Below, in pieces: positions 1 through 6,334 of a stretch of 7,911 nucleotides of DNA. The notes under the pieces were generated by a model. It worked only from the letters and a program-made list of their open reading frames with translations, ran no database searches and was not told the DNA's origin. This DNA comes from Zoogloeaceae bacterium (GTDB lineage Bacteria; Pseudomonadota; Gammaproteobacteria; Burkholderiales; Rhodocyclaceae): contig JAITEO010000289.1 in assembly GCA_031281985.1 (NCBI GenBank), forward strand, positions 1 through 7,911, written 5' to 3'. Positions within the stretch are counted from its first letter, which is position 1; every line of letters starts with the position of its first letter. The position numbers were made by a program, and so were the translations under genes.

Positions 1-2
1 CG

Positions 3-2237
3 ATTGTCCAAGGCTCGCCGGAAAGCAGTGAAACCGCGCATTCTTCCAGCGACATGCCGGCCAGCGTTCCAGGCGAGGCCAGCCAGGCCATGCCGGCTGG
101 CGCATCCGGGAAATCGCCGCTGGCGCTTTACTGTTCCGATTTGACGGAAAAAGCGCGCAATGGGGAAATCGATCCCGTCATTGGCCGCGAACATGAAATC
201 CGCACCATGATCGACATCCTGCTGCGTCGCCGACAGAACAATCCGCTTTTGACCGGCGAGGCCGGGGTGGGCAAAACGGCGGTCGTCGAAGGGCTGGCCC
301 TGGCGATCGTGAGCGGCAACGTACCGCCCAGCCTGCGAAATGTGCGGCTTCTGGGGTTGGATGTGGGCGCGCTCCTGGCAGGAGCCAGCATGAAGGGCGA
401 ATTCGAGTCGCGTCTGAAAGGCGTGCTGGAAGACGCGGCGAAATCGCCCAATCCCATCATCTTGTTCGTCGACGAGATTCACACGCTGGTCGGCGCGGGC
501 GGACAGGCGGGAACGGGCGATGCCGCCAATCTCCTGAAGCCGGCGTTGGCGCGCGGCACCCTGCGCACCGTTGGCGCGACCACCTGGAGCGAATACAAGC
601 GCCATATCGAGAAAGACCCCGCATTGACCCGGCGTTTTCAGGTGCTGCAAATCCAGGAACCAGAAGAAGAAGCCGCCATCGACATGGTGCGCGGCCTGAC
701 GGGAACCTTCGCGGAACATCATGGCGTGTGGATCATGGATGACGCCGTGCGCGCCGCCGTCTCCCTGTCGCACCGCTACATTCCCTCGCGGCAGTTGCCG
801 GACAAGGCCATCAGTCTTCTGGACACGGCATGCGCCCGCGTCGCCATGTCCCTGCACACGCCGCCCGCGCGTATCGAGCATTTGCGCGAGCGTCTGGCCG
901 CCGCGCGTATCGAACACGAGTTGCTGGAAAAGGAAGCGAAAATCGGCAAGACCGAAGCCGCGCAACTGGAGCCGGTTGCCGCGCGCATCCGGGAACTGGA
1001 GACGGAATGCCAGGAACAGGAAACGCTCTGGAAAAAAGAACTGGAACAGGCGGAACGCATCATCGAGCGGCGCAACGCGCTCATCCGGGCAATGGAAGCG
1101 CCGGATGCGGAGGATGCCGGAGAGAACATCGACATCCCGGCGTTACGCGAGGAATTGCACGCCCTGGAAGCCGAACTCGAAACCTTGCAGAAAGACACGC
1201 CCCTGATTTTGCCGCAGGTCGATGAAACGGTCGTGGCGGCCATCGTTTCCGATTGGACAGGGATTCCGGTCGGGCGCATGGTGCAGGACGAAATTTCCGC
1301 CGTGCTGGGGCTTCCCGATTTGCTGGGACAGCGCGTCATCGGGCAGGATCACGCCTTGCGGCAGCTTGCCGAGCGGATTCAGATGTCGCGGGCGCGCCTT
1401 GCCGATCCCAACAAGCCGATTGGCGTCTTCATGCTGGTCGGGCCATCGGGCATCGGCAAGACGGAAACGGCGCTGACGCTGGCGGAGGCGCTATACGGCG
1501 GCGAGCAGAACCTGATTACGGTCAATATGAGCGAATTCCAGGAAGCGCACACGGTATCAACCCTGAAAGGCGCGCCGCCAGGATATGTCGGCTATGGAGA
1601 AGGCGGCGTGTTGACGGAAGCCGTGCGGCGGCGTCCCTATTCCGTCATCTTGCTGGATGAAATCGAAAAGGCGCACAGCGATGTGTACGAAATCTTCTAC
1701 CAGGTGTTCGACAAGGGCTGGATGGAGGATGGCGAAGGACGCTACATCGACTTCAAGAACACGGTGATTTTGCTGACCTCGAACGTCGGTTCCGAACTGA
1801 TTGGCGGTTTTTGCGACGATCCGGAGCTTACGCCCGGACAGGAAGCGTTGACGCAAGCCCTGGAACCCGAACTGCGCAAGGTCTTCCCCGCCGCTTTTCT
1901 GGGGCGGCTTGCCATTGTGCCCTATTTCCCCCTGGCGGCTGGCGCCCTGAACCGGATCGTTCGCCTGCACCTGAACAAGGTCATCGAGCGGATGCGCGTG
2001 CAGCACGGCATTGCGCTCGAAGTCGATGACGCGGTCGTCGATCACATCGTGGCCCAGTGCGGGACGCACGAAACGGGCGCGCGTCTGCTGGTGCGCTTCA
2101 TCGAGCAGCAAATCCTGCCGCAACTCGCTACATACTGGCTCACGGCGTTATCGGAAAAGAAGGCTCTTTGCCGGATTTTCATCGGCCTGGAAAATGAAAA
2201 ACTGATTTATCGGGGAGAGTATACCGATGCTGGATAA
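3..2237 (+). CDS. clpV: T6SS sheath-disassembly AAA+ ATPase ClpV/TssH, 5' end outside window
   Basis: Hexameric cytoplasmic unfoldase that pulls apart contracted TssB/TssC sheaths so the subunits can be reused. The frame is open to the left edge, so the ATG at 54 is internal and the N-terminal Clp_N domain is missing from the window. Numbered from that ATG, AAA module 1 has Walker A GEAGVGKT (68-75) and Walker B ILFVDE (136-141). A charged coiled-coil middle domain spans about 275-380. AAA module 2 has Walker A GPSGIGKT (463-470), the GYVGYGEGG pore loop (510-518), Walker B VILLDE (531-536) and the TSNVGSE sensor region (575-581). A Clp D2-small domain closes the protein. The Ser/Ala/Gly-rich stretch before residue 20 fits the linker after the N-domain. 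ClpB and ClpA share this layout, but the direct tssB-tssC neighbourhood fixes the ClpV assignment. Both ATP sites look intact. Stop TAA is at 2235-2237. Confidence 0.96.
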   Translation: MVQGSPESSETAHSSSDMPASVPGEASQAMPAGASGKSPLALYCSDLTEKARNGEIDPVIGREHEIRTMIDILLRRRQNNPLLTGEAGVGKTAVVEGLALAIVSGNVPPSLRNVRLLGLDVGALLAGASMKGEFESRLKGVLEDAAKSPNPIILFVDEIHTLVGAGGQAGTGDAANLLKPALARGTLRTVGATTWSEYKRHIEKDPALTRRFQVLQIQEPEEEAAIDMVRGLTGTFAEHHGVWIMDDAVRAAVSLSHRYIPSRQLPDKAISLLDTACARVAMSLHTPPARIEHLRERLAAARIEHELLEKEAKIGKTEAAQLEPVAARIRELETECQEQETLWKKELEQAERIIERRNALIRAMEAPDAEDAGENIDIPALREELHALEAELETLQKDTPLILPQVDETVVAAIVSDWTGIPVGRMVQDEISAVLGLPDLLGQRVIGQDHALRQLAERIQMSRARLADPNKPIGVFMLVGPSGIGKTETALTLAEALYGGEQNLITVNMSEFQEAHTVSTLKGAPPGYVGYGEGGVLTEAVRRRPYSVILLDEIEKAHSDVYEIFYQVFDKGWMEDGEGRYIDFKNTVILLTSNVGSELIGGFCDDPELTPGQEALTQALEPELRKVFPAAFLGRLAIVPYFPLAAGALNRIVRLHLNKVIERMRVQHGIALEVDDAVVDHIVAQCGTHETGARLLVRFIEQQILPQLATYWLTALSEKKALCRIFIGLENEKLIYRGEYTDAG

Positions 2238-2307
2238 TTCGTTTTACAATTCTGTTTTCGCATTTTATCTCGATGACAACCTGGAGGAAGCATATGGCCT
2301 CGATTAG
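2227..2307 (+). CDS. possible 26-codon coupling ORF between clpV and tssB
   Basis: ATG at 2227 lies inside the last codons of clpV. The frame stays open across the whole intergenic gap and stops (TAG, 2305-2307) 14 bases inside tssB. A GGGGAGAG ribosome-binding sequence sits at 2213-2220, well spaced for this ATG. The peptide begins MLDNSFYNSV and is rich in aromatic and acidic residues. No family is recognised. It may be a translational-coupling device carrying ribosomes from clpV to the tssB start, or chance in an AT-rich spacer. Confidence 0.25.
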   Translation: MLDNSFYNSVFAFYLDDNLEEAYGLD

Positions 2308-2857
2308 CAAAAAATCCAACAATGCCCAGAAATTCATTGGACGCAATCGTGCGCCGCGCGTGCAGATTGAGTATGATGTGGAAATTTACGGATCGGAAAG
2401 AAAGGTCGAATTGCCTTTCGTGATGGCGGTGCTTTCCGATCTTTCGGGCAAGCCCGTCGAGGCGTTGCCGCCGGTTGCCGATCGCAAATTCCTCGACATC
2501 GACATCGACAATTTCGACGAGCGCATGAAGGCGATCAAGCCGAGAGTCGCGTTCTCGGTGCCGAATACCCTGACGGGCGAAGGCTACCTGATGGTGGACA
2601 TGACGTTCGAGAGCATGGATGATTTTTCCCCCGCGGCGGTTGCCAAGAAGGTGGATGCGCTCAATCAGTTGCTGGAAGCGCGTACCCAGCTTTTCAACCT
2701 GCAGACCTACATGGATGGGAAATCGGGTGCGGAGGGACTGATCAACCAGTTGCTCCAGGATCCAGCCCTGATGAAGGCGCTGGCGTCCGCGCCCAAGCCC
2801 CAGTCCCAGGCCAGTGGCGCGGAAACCGTGACGCCCACGCCCACATCCACTGAATAA
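2294..2857 (+). CDS. tssB: T6SS contractile sheath small subunit TssB (VipA)
   Basis: Cytoplasmic sheath subunit that pairs with TssC to build the contractile tube around Hcp. The 187-residue protein matches the family's usual size and shows the TssB hallmarks: KFIGRNRAPRVQIEYDVE near the N-terminus (13-30), LPFVMAVLSDLSGKP (40-54) and RKFLDIDIDNFDERM (64-78), followed by a helical C-terminal half with LNQLLEARTQLFNLQTYMDGK (123-143). The last 20 or so residues are a Pro/Thr/Ser-rich tail. I chose ATG 2294 because GGAGGAAG (2283-2290) is correctly placed for it and MASISKKS is a typical start. The in-frame ATG at 2273 would put that site inside the gene. It lies 56 bases after clpV and 12 bases before tssC, so co-transcription is likely. 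Confidence 0.97.
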   Translation: MASISKKSNNAQKFIGRNRAPRVQIEYDVEIYGSERKVELPFVMAVLSDLSGKPVEALPPVADRKFLDIDIDNFDERMKAIKPRVAFSVPNTLTGEGYLMVDMTFESMDDFSPAAVAKKVDALNQLLEARTQLFNLQTYMDGKSGAEGLINQLLQDPALMKALASAPKPQSQASGAETVTPTPTSTE

Positions 2858-2869
2858 AGGAAGAATGCC

Positions 2870-4375
2870 ATGACTGCACAGACGAAATCCGCGAAAGAGC
2901 TGTCGCTCCAGTTTGCCAATCCGGATGAGTTTTCCTCACTTCTGGATCGTGAATTCAAGCCCAAGACCGAACAGGCGCGCGAGGCGGTGGAAGTGGCTGT
3001 CCGCACCCTGGCGGAGCAGGCGCTCATCAATTCCACGACCATCAGCGACGACGCCTATACCGCCATCGAGTCGGTGATTGCGGAAATCGACCGCAAACTT
3101 TCCGAGCAGATCAACCTGATCCTGCACAAGTCAGAGTTTCAACAACTGGAATCGGCCTGGCGCGGACTGAATCATCTGGTGTCCAACACGGAAACGGACG
3201 AGAAACTGAAAATCCGTTTCATGGACATTTCCAAGGACGAAGTACGCCGGATGCTGCGCCGCTTCAAGGGTATCGCCTGGGATCAAAGCCCGCTTTTCAA
3301 ACGCATTTACGAAGAAGAGTATGGTCAGCTTGGCGGGGAACCCTATGGGTGCATCGTGGCGGACTATTATTTCGACCACACGCCACCGGATGTCGAGTTG
3401 TTGAGCGGCATGGCGAAAATCGCGGCGGCGGCGCACGCGCCGTTCATTTCCGGCGCGGCGCCGACCTGTCTTTCGATGACTTCCTGGCAGGAACTCGCCA
3501 ATCCGCGCGACTTGACCAAGATCACGACCAATCTGGAGCATGCCGCCTGGAATTCCCTGCGGGAAGCGGAGGATTCGCGTTATGTCGGGCTGGCCATGCC
3601 GCGTTTCCTTGGCCGTCTGCCTTACGGCATCAAGACCAACCCGGTCGATGAATTCGATTTCGAGGAAGAGACGGAAGGCGCGGATCACCAGAAATACATC
3701 TGGTGCAATGCCGCCTACGCGATGGCGGTGAACATCAACCGGAGTTTCAAGCTCTATGGCTGGTGCACCATGATTCGTGGCGTGGAAAGTGGCGGTACGG
3801 TCGAGAATCTGCCGTGTCACGTTTTTCCGACAGACGACGGGGGGTACGACGTAAAGTGCCCAACGGAAATCGCCATTTCCGACCGGCGAGAAGCGGAGCT
3901 TGCAAAAGCGGGCTTCATGCCGCTGATCCACAGGAAGAACACGGACAACGCCACATTCATCGGCGCGCAATCCCTGCAGAAACCGGCAGAATATTACGAT
4001 CCGGACGCGACGGCCAATGCCAATCTGTCGGCGCGGCTACCGTACCTGTTCGCCAGTTCGAGATTCGCGCACTATCTGAAATGCATTGTGCGTGACAAAC
4101 TCGGTTCGTTCAAGGAGCGGGAAGACGTACAGCGCTGGCTGAACGAATGGATCATGAATTACGTGGACGCCGACCCCGGCAACTCTTCGGAAGAAACCAA
4201 GGCCAGGCGCCCACTGGCGGCGGCGGAAGTGGAAGTCGACGAGGTCGAAAGCAATCCGGGGTACTACAACGCTCGTTTCTACCTGCGTCCGCACTTCCAG
4301 CTTGAAGGTTTGGGCGTCAGCCTGCGGCTGGTGGCGCGCTTGCCCTCGGTCAAGCGCGCCGGCGCGGCGGCTTGA
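2870..4375 (+). CDS. tssC: T6SS contractile sheath large subunit TssC (VipB)
   Basis: Large sheath subunit; TssB/TssC heterodimers stack as a helical sheath whose contraction drives the Hcp tube out of the cell, and the C-terminal half contributes the conserved sheath core. The 501-residue length is normal for the family. Recognisable family segments are SAWRGLNHLV (95-104), the KIRFMDISKDEV strand (114-125), EEEYGQLGGEPYGCIVADYYFD (148-169) and the FISGAAP loop (192-198). The ATG at 2870 follows AAGGAAG (2857-2863) at six bases. It starts 12 bases after tssB, as usual for this pair. The sequence is intact with no frameshift. Unlike many loci, the next gene is separated by a 125-base gap holding a hairpin and a promoter candidate. 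Confidence 0.97.
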   Translation: MTAQTKSAKELSLQFANPDEFSSLLDREFKPKTEQAREAVEVAVRTLAEQALINSTTISDDAYTAIESVIAEIDRKLSEQINLILHKSEFQQLESAWRGLNHLVSNTETDEKLKIRFMDISKDEVRRMLRRFKGIAWDQSPLFKRIYEEEYGQLGGEPYGCIVADYYFDHTPPDVELLSGMAKIAAAAHAPFISGAAPTCLSMTSWQELANPRDLTKITTNLEHAAWNSLREAEDSRYVGLAMPRFLGRLPYGIKTNPVDEFDFEEETEGADHQKYIWCNAAYAMAVNINRSFKLYGWCTMIRGVESGGTVENLPCHVFPTDDGGYDVKCPTEIAISDRREAELAKAGFMPLIHRKNTDNATFIGAQSLQKPAEYYDPDATANANLSARLPYLFASSRFAHYLKCIVRDKLGSFKEREDVQRWLNEWIMNYVDADPGNSSEETKARRPLAAAEVEVDEVESNPGYYNARFYLRPHFQLEGLGVSLRLVARLPSVKRAGAAA

Positions 4376-4378
4376 GGT

Positions 4379-4436
4379 TTGATTGAAGATATGGTTTTGG
4401 ATTTCGCATGGATGAAGAAGCCATATCTTCGATTGA
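4379..4436 (+). terminator. long hairpin just after tssC (attenuator or 3'-end element)
   Basis: GAAGATATGG (4385-4394) is a perfect inverted repeat of CCATATCTTC (4421-4430). With G-U pairs allowed the stem extends to 4379-4398 paired with 4417-4436, about 20 pairs around an 18-base loop. The extra pairs are wobbles that only work in the + strand transcript. There is no U-run after it, so it is not a classical intrinsic terminator. It could lower read-through, or protect the 3' end of the tssBC message. Confidence 0.5.
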
Positions 4437-4459
4437 TGGTTTGCCTGTTGCGGTATAAT
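4433..4459 (+). promoter_or_regulatory. hcp promoter candidate, sigma70-like and sigma54-like readings overlap
   Basis: A perfect TATAAT lies at 4454-4459, with TTGATG (4433-4438) upstream at a short 15-base spacing. The same stretch also holds TGG (4437-4439) and TTGC (4448-4451), giving the GG-N10-GC geometry of a sigma54 promoter, although the CACG part of that consensus is poorly matched. Either reading puts the transcript start near 4463-4466, about 35-38 bases before the hcp ATG. Separate expression of hcp is common because the tube needs many copies. Which sigma factor acts is not decided by the sequence. Confidence 0.5.
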
Positions 4460-4500
4460 GACAGGTGCTTCATTTTGATCACTTTACATGGGAGGCAATC

Positions 4501-4983
4501 ATGGCACAGGACATATTTTTGAAACTCACGGGCATCGAAGGAGAATCGCCGGATTCTACGCACAAGAACGAAATCGAGGTGTTGAAATGGAACTGGGGAA
4601 TCACCCAGGAATCCAACATGCACTCCGGTTCGGGCGGTGGCGCGGGAAAGGCGACCGTGCATGACCTGGTATTCGAGCATTTCATCGATCGCGCATCGCC
4701 GAACCTGTCGAAATACTGTCTGATGGGCAAACCCATCACCGAGGCGTTATTGACGGTTCGCAAGGCGGGCGGCAAACCGCTTGAGTATCTCAAGATCAAG
4801 ATGACGGAAGTCATCGTCAGCCGCGTACACCCCGAAGGAAACAGTACCGAGGAGCGTATTCGTGAAACGGTGGGGCTTTCCTTCTCCAAGGTCACGGAAG
4901 AGTACATCGTCCAGAACGCCCAGGGCGGCAGCGGCGGCACGGTCACTGCAACCTTCGACATCAAGGGCAACGTAGAAGCCTGA
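4501..4983 (+). CDS. hcp: T6SS inner-tube protein Hcp (TssD)
   Basis: Hcp forms hexameric rings that stack into the tube pushed out by sheath contraction; it is also the classic secreted marker of an active T6SS. The 160-residue protein shows the family pattern from end to end: MAQDIFLKLTGIEGES, EIEVLKWNWG (24-33), HSGSGGGAGK (41-50), FEHFIDRASPNL (58-69), VRKAGGKPLEYLKIKM (86-101) and the C-terminal EEYIVQNAQGGSGGTVTATF (133-152). ATG 4501 is chosen for the GGGAGG site at 4490-4495 and the canonical MAQDIFLK start; an in-frame ATG at 4465 lies next to the promoter and is unlikely. There is no fused effector domain. hcp is flanked by two hairpins, and the next gene is convergent, so hcp is probably the last gene of this transcript. 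Confidence 0.97.
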   Translation: MAQDIFLKLTGIEGESPDSTHKNEIEVLKWNWGITQESNMHSGSGGGAGKATVHDLVFEHFIDRASPNLSKYCLMGKPITEALLTVRKAGGKPLEYLKIKMTEVIVSRVHPEGNSTEERIRETVGLSFSKVTEEYIVQNAQGGSGGTVTATFDIKGNVEA

Positions 4984-4985
4984 TG

Positions 4986-5037
4986 TCCCTTATATATGGC
5001 TCTGCTGTACAACACCGCAGAGCCATATAGAGAGGGA
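4986..5037 (+). terminator. strong hairpin immediately after hcp
   Basis: TATATGGCTCTGC (4993-5005) is exactly mirrored by GCAGAGCCATATA (5017-5029) around an 11-base loop. An outer helix adds TCCCT (4986-4990) with AGGGA (5033-5037). It starts three bases after the hcp stop. There is no U-tract, so it may protect the hcp 3' end from exonucleases as much as terminate transcription. Confidence 0.6.
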
Positions 5038-5052
5038 AGTCATGGGCGGTTT

Positions 5053-5080
5053 CCCCGGCCAGCGAGGCGGGCGGGGTTTT
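5053..5080 (+). terminator. GC-rich terminator candidate for the hcp transcript
   Basis: CCCCG (5053-5057) pairs with CGGGG (5072-5076), with two further inner C-G pairs after one mismatch, and TTTT follows at 5077-5080. The orientation fits + strand transcripts leaving hcp. The short T-run makes it modest. On the - strand no T-run follows, so it does not serve the convergent PAAR gene. Confidence 0.45.
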
Positions 5081-5118
5081 GTGCGCCAGTCGATCTCCGT
5101 TGCCCGAAGGCGGGAACG

Positions 5119-5385
5119 TTACGATGAGGCAATCAGTTTTGCGCCACACGTGGTCTTGTGACCCTCGGTGGCGATGGGAGTGCCATGATCCAGGCAGTTT
5201 TCCAATCCTTCCGCGATGACGAAAACGTGCGGTTCGCAGAGCGGGCACGTCACCGTATCCCCCTTGCGCGCGACGGGAATTCCATCTTCATCGAGAAACG
5301 CGCTTCCCGACACGACCACGCCGCCATGCGTTGTGGTGTCACCCACCCGAATCTGGCGCTTGCCATACAATTTGGCGCGAGACAT
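5119..5385 (-). CDS. PAAR-domain T6SS spike-tip protein
   Basis: PAAR proteins form the sharp metal-binding cone on the VgrG trimer and can carry effectors. This 88-residue protein is a bare PAAR domain with no N- or C-terminal extension: RVGDTTTHGGVVVSGS (13-28), PVARKGDTVTCPLC (37-50) and the closing TEGHKTTCGAKLIASS (73-88). His and Cys residues available for metal binding include H20, C47, C50, H53, H67, H76 and C80; which of them bind cannot be told from sequence. The ATG follows a perfect AGGAGG site (on the + strand, 5391-5397 reads ACCTCCT). It is convergent to hcp and has its own promoter candidate, so it can be made independently of the tube genes. No vgrG or adaptor gene is visible in the window. 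It probably delivers an effector non-covalently or serves as a plain tip. Confidence 0.92.
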   Translation of the reverse strand: MSRAKLYGKRQIRVGDTTTHGGVVVSGSAFLDEDGIPVARKGDTVTCPLCEPHVFVIAEGLENCLDHGTPIATEGHKTTCGAKLIASS

Positions 5386-5459
5386 GTTTTACCTCCTGAA
5401 AAAATCCATCTGTCAAGCCACATCCGATCAAGCCGGAAAGACTTGACCTTGGAAAGGGC

Positions 5460-5489
5460 ATTCTATCGACATGAGCGGATGTCTGGCAA
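5460..5489 (-). promoter_or_regulatory. sigma70-type promoter candidate for the PAAR gene
   Basis: Read on the - strand, TTGCCA (5489-5484, five of six consensus bases) and TAGAAT (5465-5460, five of six) are separated by 18 bases. The predicted transcript start is near 5453, about 68 bases before the PAAR ATG. This supports a PAAR transcript separate from the regulator. Confidence 0.5.
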
Positions 5490-5645
5490 GCGATTTTTGC
5501 GCGATGGGGGCAAGTGCATCAGGCCCCTGCTTTTTGACGCCTGAAGTGCATTCCTGTTTTGCGTAACGTGCTGCCCGACAGGGCGGTTGTCCGTGCCTGC
5601 TGCGTGTGGCCGCGACAGTCTGTTGAAAACGAACAGGAGGAATGA

Positions 5646-5673
5646 GCAGCGCCAGAACGATTTCAGGCGCTGC
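5646..5673 (-). terminator. hairpin after the XRE regulator gene
   Basis: GCAGCGCC and GGCGCTGC pair over eight bases; after one A-A mismatch GAA pairs with TTC around a four-base loop. It begins 12 bases past the regulator's stop codon. Only a loose pyrimidine-rich stretch follows on the - strand, so its strength as an intrinsic terminator is uncertain. Confidence 0.5.
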
Positions 5674-5685
5674 CCAATCCGCTGT

Positions 5686-6237
5686 TCATGTCGATTCAAT
5701 ACTTCCGCCTTCTTGCGCTCTGTAGACTTGGGCAAAGGCCGTGCCGCCGCGCCTTTCCATTTGTCCTTCCGGCAGTCTGCTTCCTCGCCTGTCGGTCTGG
5801 CTGCGCCTTTCCACGCAACGCCTTTCTCCCTGTATTCGCCTTTCTCTTTGCGTCCGTCTCTCCATATGCGGCCAACCGCTCGCTCGTTGTCCGTCATCCG
5901 CGTTCATTTGTTTCCTCGTGGCGAGTCCTTGTACCAGAGTCTCCCGCATTTGCCTCAACAGAAGGACTTTCCAGTCATCACCCAGACACTCGCCGAGCAA
6001 TGCAAACATCGTGGCGAGCGCCTCGTCCGCGCAATAAAAATAGAGCACCGGCGTATTCAGCGCCGCCGCTATTTTTTCCGTCATGGCGTAATGCGGCATG
6101 TGCGTACCGCTCTCAAAACGGCCAATGGCGCTGCTGTGCTCCTCCAGACCCAGCAGTCTCCCCAACTCTTTTTGGGTAAGCCCCGATTTTTCCCGCGCAG
6201 ACTGGAGTCTTTTTCCGAAGACAGATTTTTCTTCCAT
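5686..6237 (-). CDS. XRE-family HTH transcriptional regulator with Arg/Glu-rich tail
   Basis: A 183-residue DNA-binding protein from the chosen start. Residues about 7-63 form a Cro/C1-type helix-turn-helix: FGKRLQSAREKSGLTQKELG, then IGRFESGTHMPHYAMTEKIA and AALNTPVLYFY. A short helical segment follows (about 70-108), likely for dimerisation. From about residue 125 to 165 the protein changes to a charged tail with repeated ERR/DRR units (MERR, RERR, GERR, VERR, TDRR, MERR), which is unusual in simple XRE repressors. The start was set at the second of two tandem ATGs (6240, 6237) because AGG at 6247-6245 is seven bases away; an in-frame ATG at 6270 has no good ribosome binding site. Its position beside hcp and PAAR suggests local control of T6SS or cargo genes, but no operator could be identified. 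Confidence 0.8.
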   Translation of the reverse strand: MEEKSVFGKRLQSAREKSGLTQKELGRLLGLEEHSSAIGRFESGTHMPHYAMTEKIAAALNTPVLYFYCADEALATMFALLGECLGDDWKVLLLRQMRETLVQGLATRKQMNADDGQRASGWPHMERRTQRERRIQGERRCVERRSQTDRRGSRLPEGQMERRGGTAFAQVYRAQEGGSIEST

Positions 6238-6241
6238 CATT

Positions 6242-6334
6242 TCACCTGTCACCCTCTGGTCGAACGTCATACTTCATGCTGCTTTCCTCGACAATATGAA
6301 TGCCATGTGCCAAGGGGATGTGTCCTAAAGGCAT
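6242..6334 (-). CDS. possible 30-residue leader ORF coupled to the XRE regulator
   Basis: ATG 6334 is preceded by an unusually strong purine-rich ribosome binding tract (AGGAGGAGGA on the - strand, 6350-6341). The frame runs 30 codons, beginning MPLGHIPLAHG, and stops at TGA (6244-6242), one base before the first regulator ATG (6240). The regulator's own weak AGGTGA site lies inside the last codons of this ORF. Such stop-start spacing is typical of translational coupling. The peptide has no recognised family. It could also be the start of an N-terminally different regulator in a strain without a frameshift, but no frame joins the two here. Confidence 0.4.
   Translation of the reverse strand: MPLGHIPLAHGIHIVEESSMKYDVRPEGDR

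Larger units (their letters stand above)
5386..5685. other. 300-base gap between the PAAR gene and the XRE regulator
   Basis: No convincing gene is seen here. Reading on the - strand, it holds the hairpin after the regulator, the promoter candidate for the PAAR gene, and an untranslated leader of about 68 bases ending in the AGGAGG site. A TTGACA (read on the - strand, about 25 bases before the ATG) is too close to the start codon to act as its -35 box. Confidence 0.6.

Noticed and set aside
128..1339. Long - strand and alternative-frame ORFs across clpV
   Set aside because: They are antisense or out-of-frame shadows of a gene with intact AAA+ motifs and show no protein family features.
3131..3970. 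279-codon - strand ORF opposite tssC
   Set aside because: A mirror of GC-biased codon use in tssC; the + strand frame is fully explained by a conserved sheath protein.
5397..5420. TTGACA on the - strand as a PAAR -35 box
   Set aside because: The matching -10 position would fall on or just before the start codon, leaving no room for transcription of the ribosome binding site.
5463..5897. 144-codon - strand ORF over the regulator's tail and gap
   Set aside because: It overlaps the end of the XRE frame, has low-complexity sequence, and runs through the hairpin and PAAR promoter candidate.
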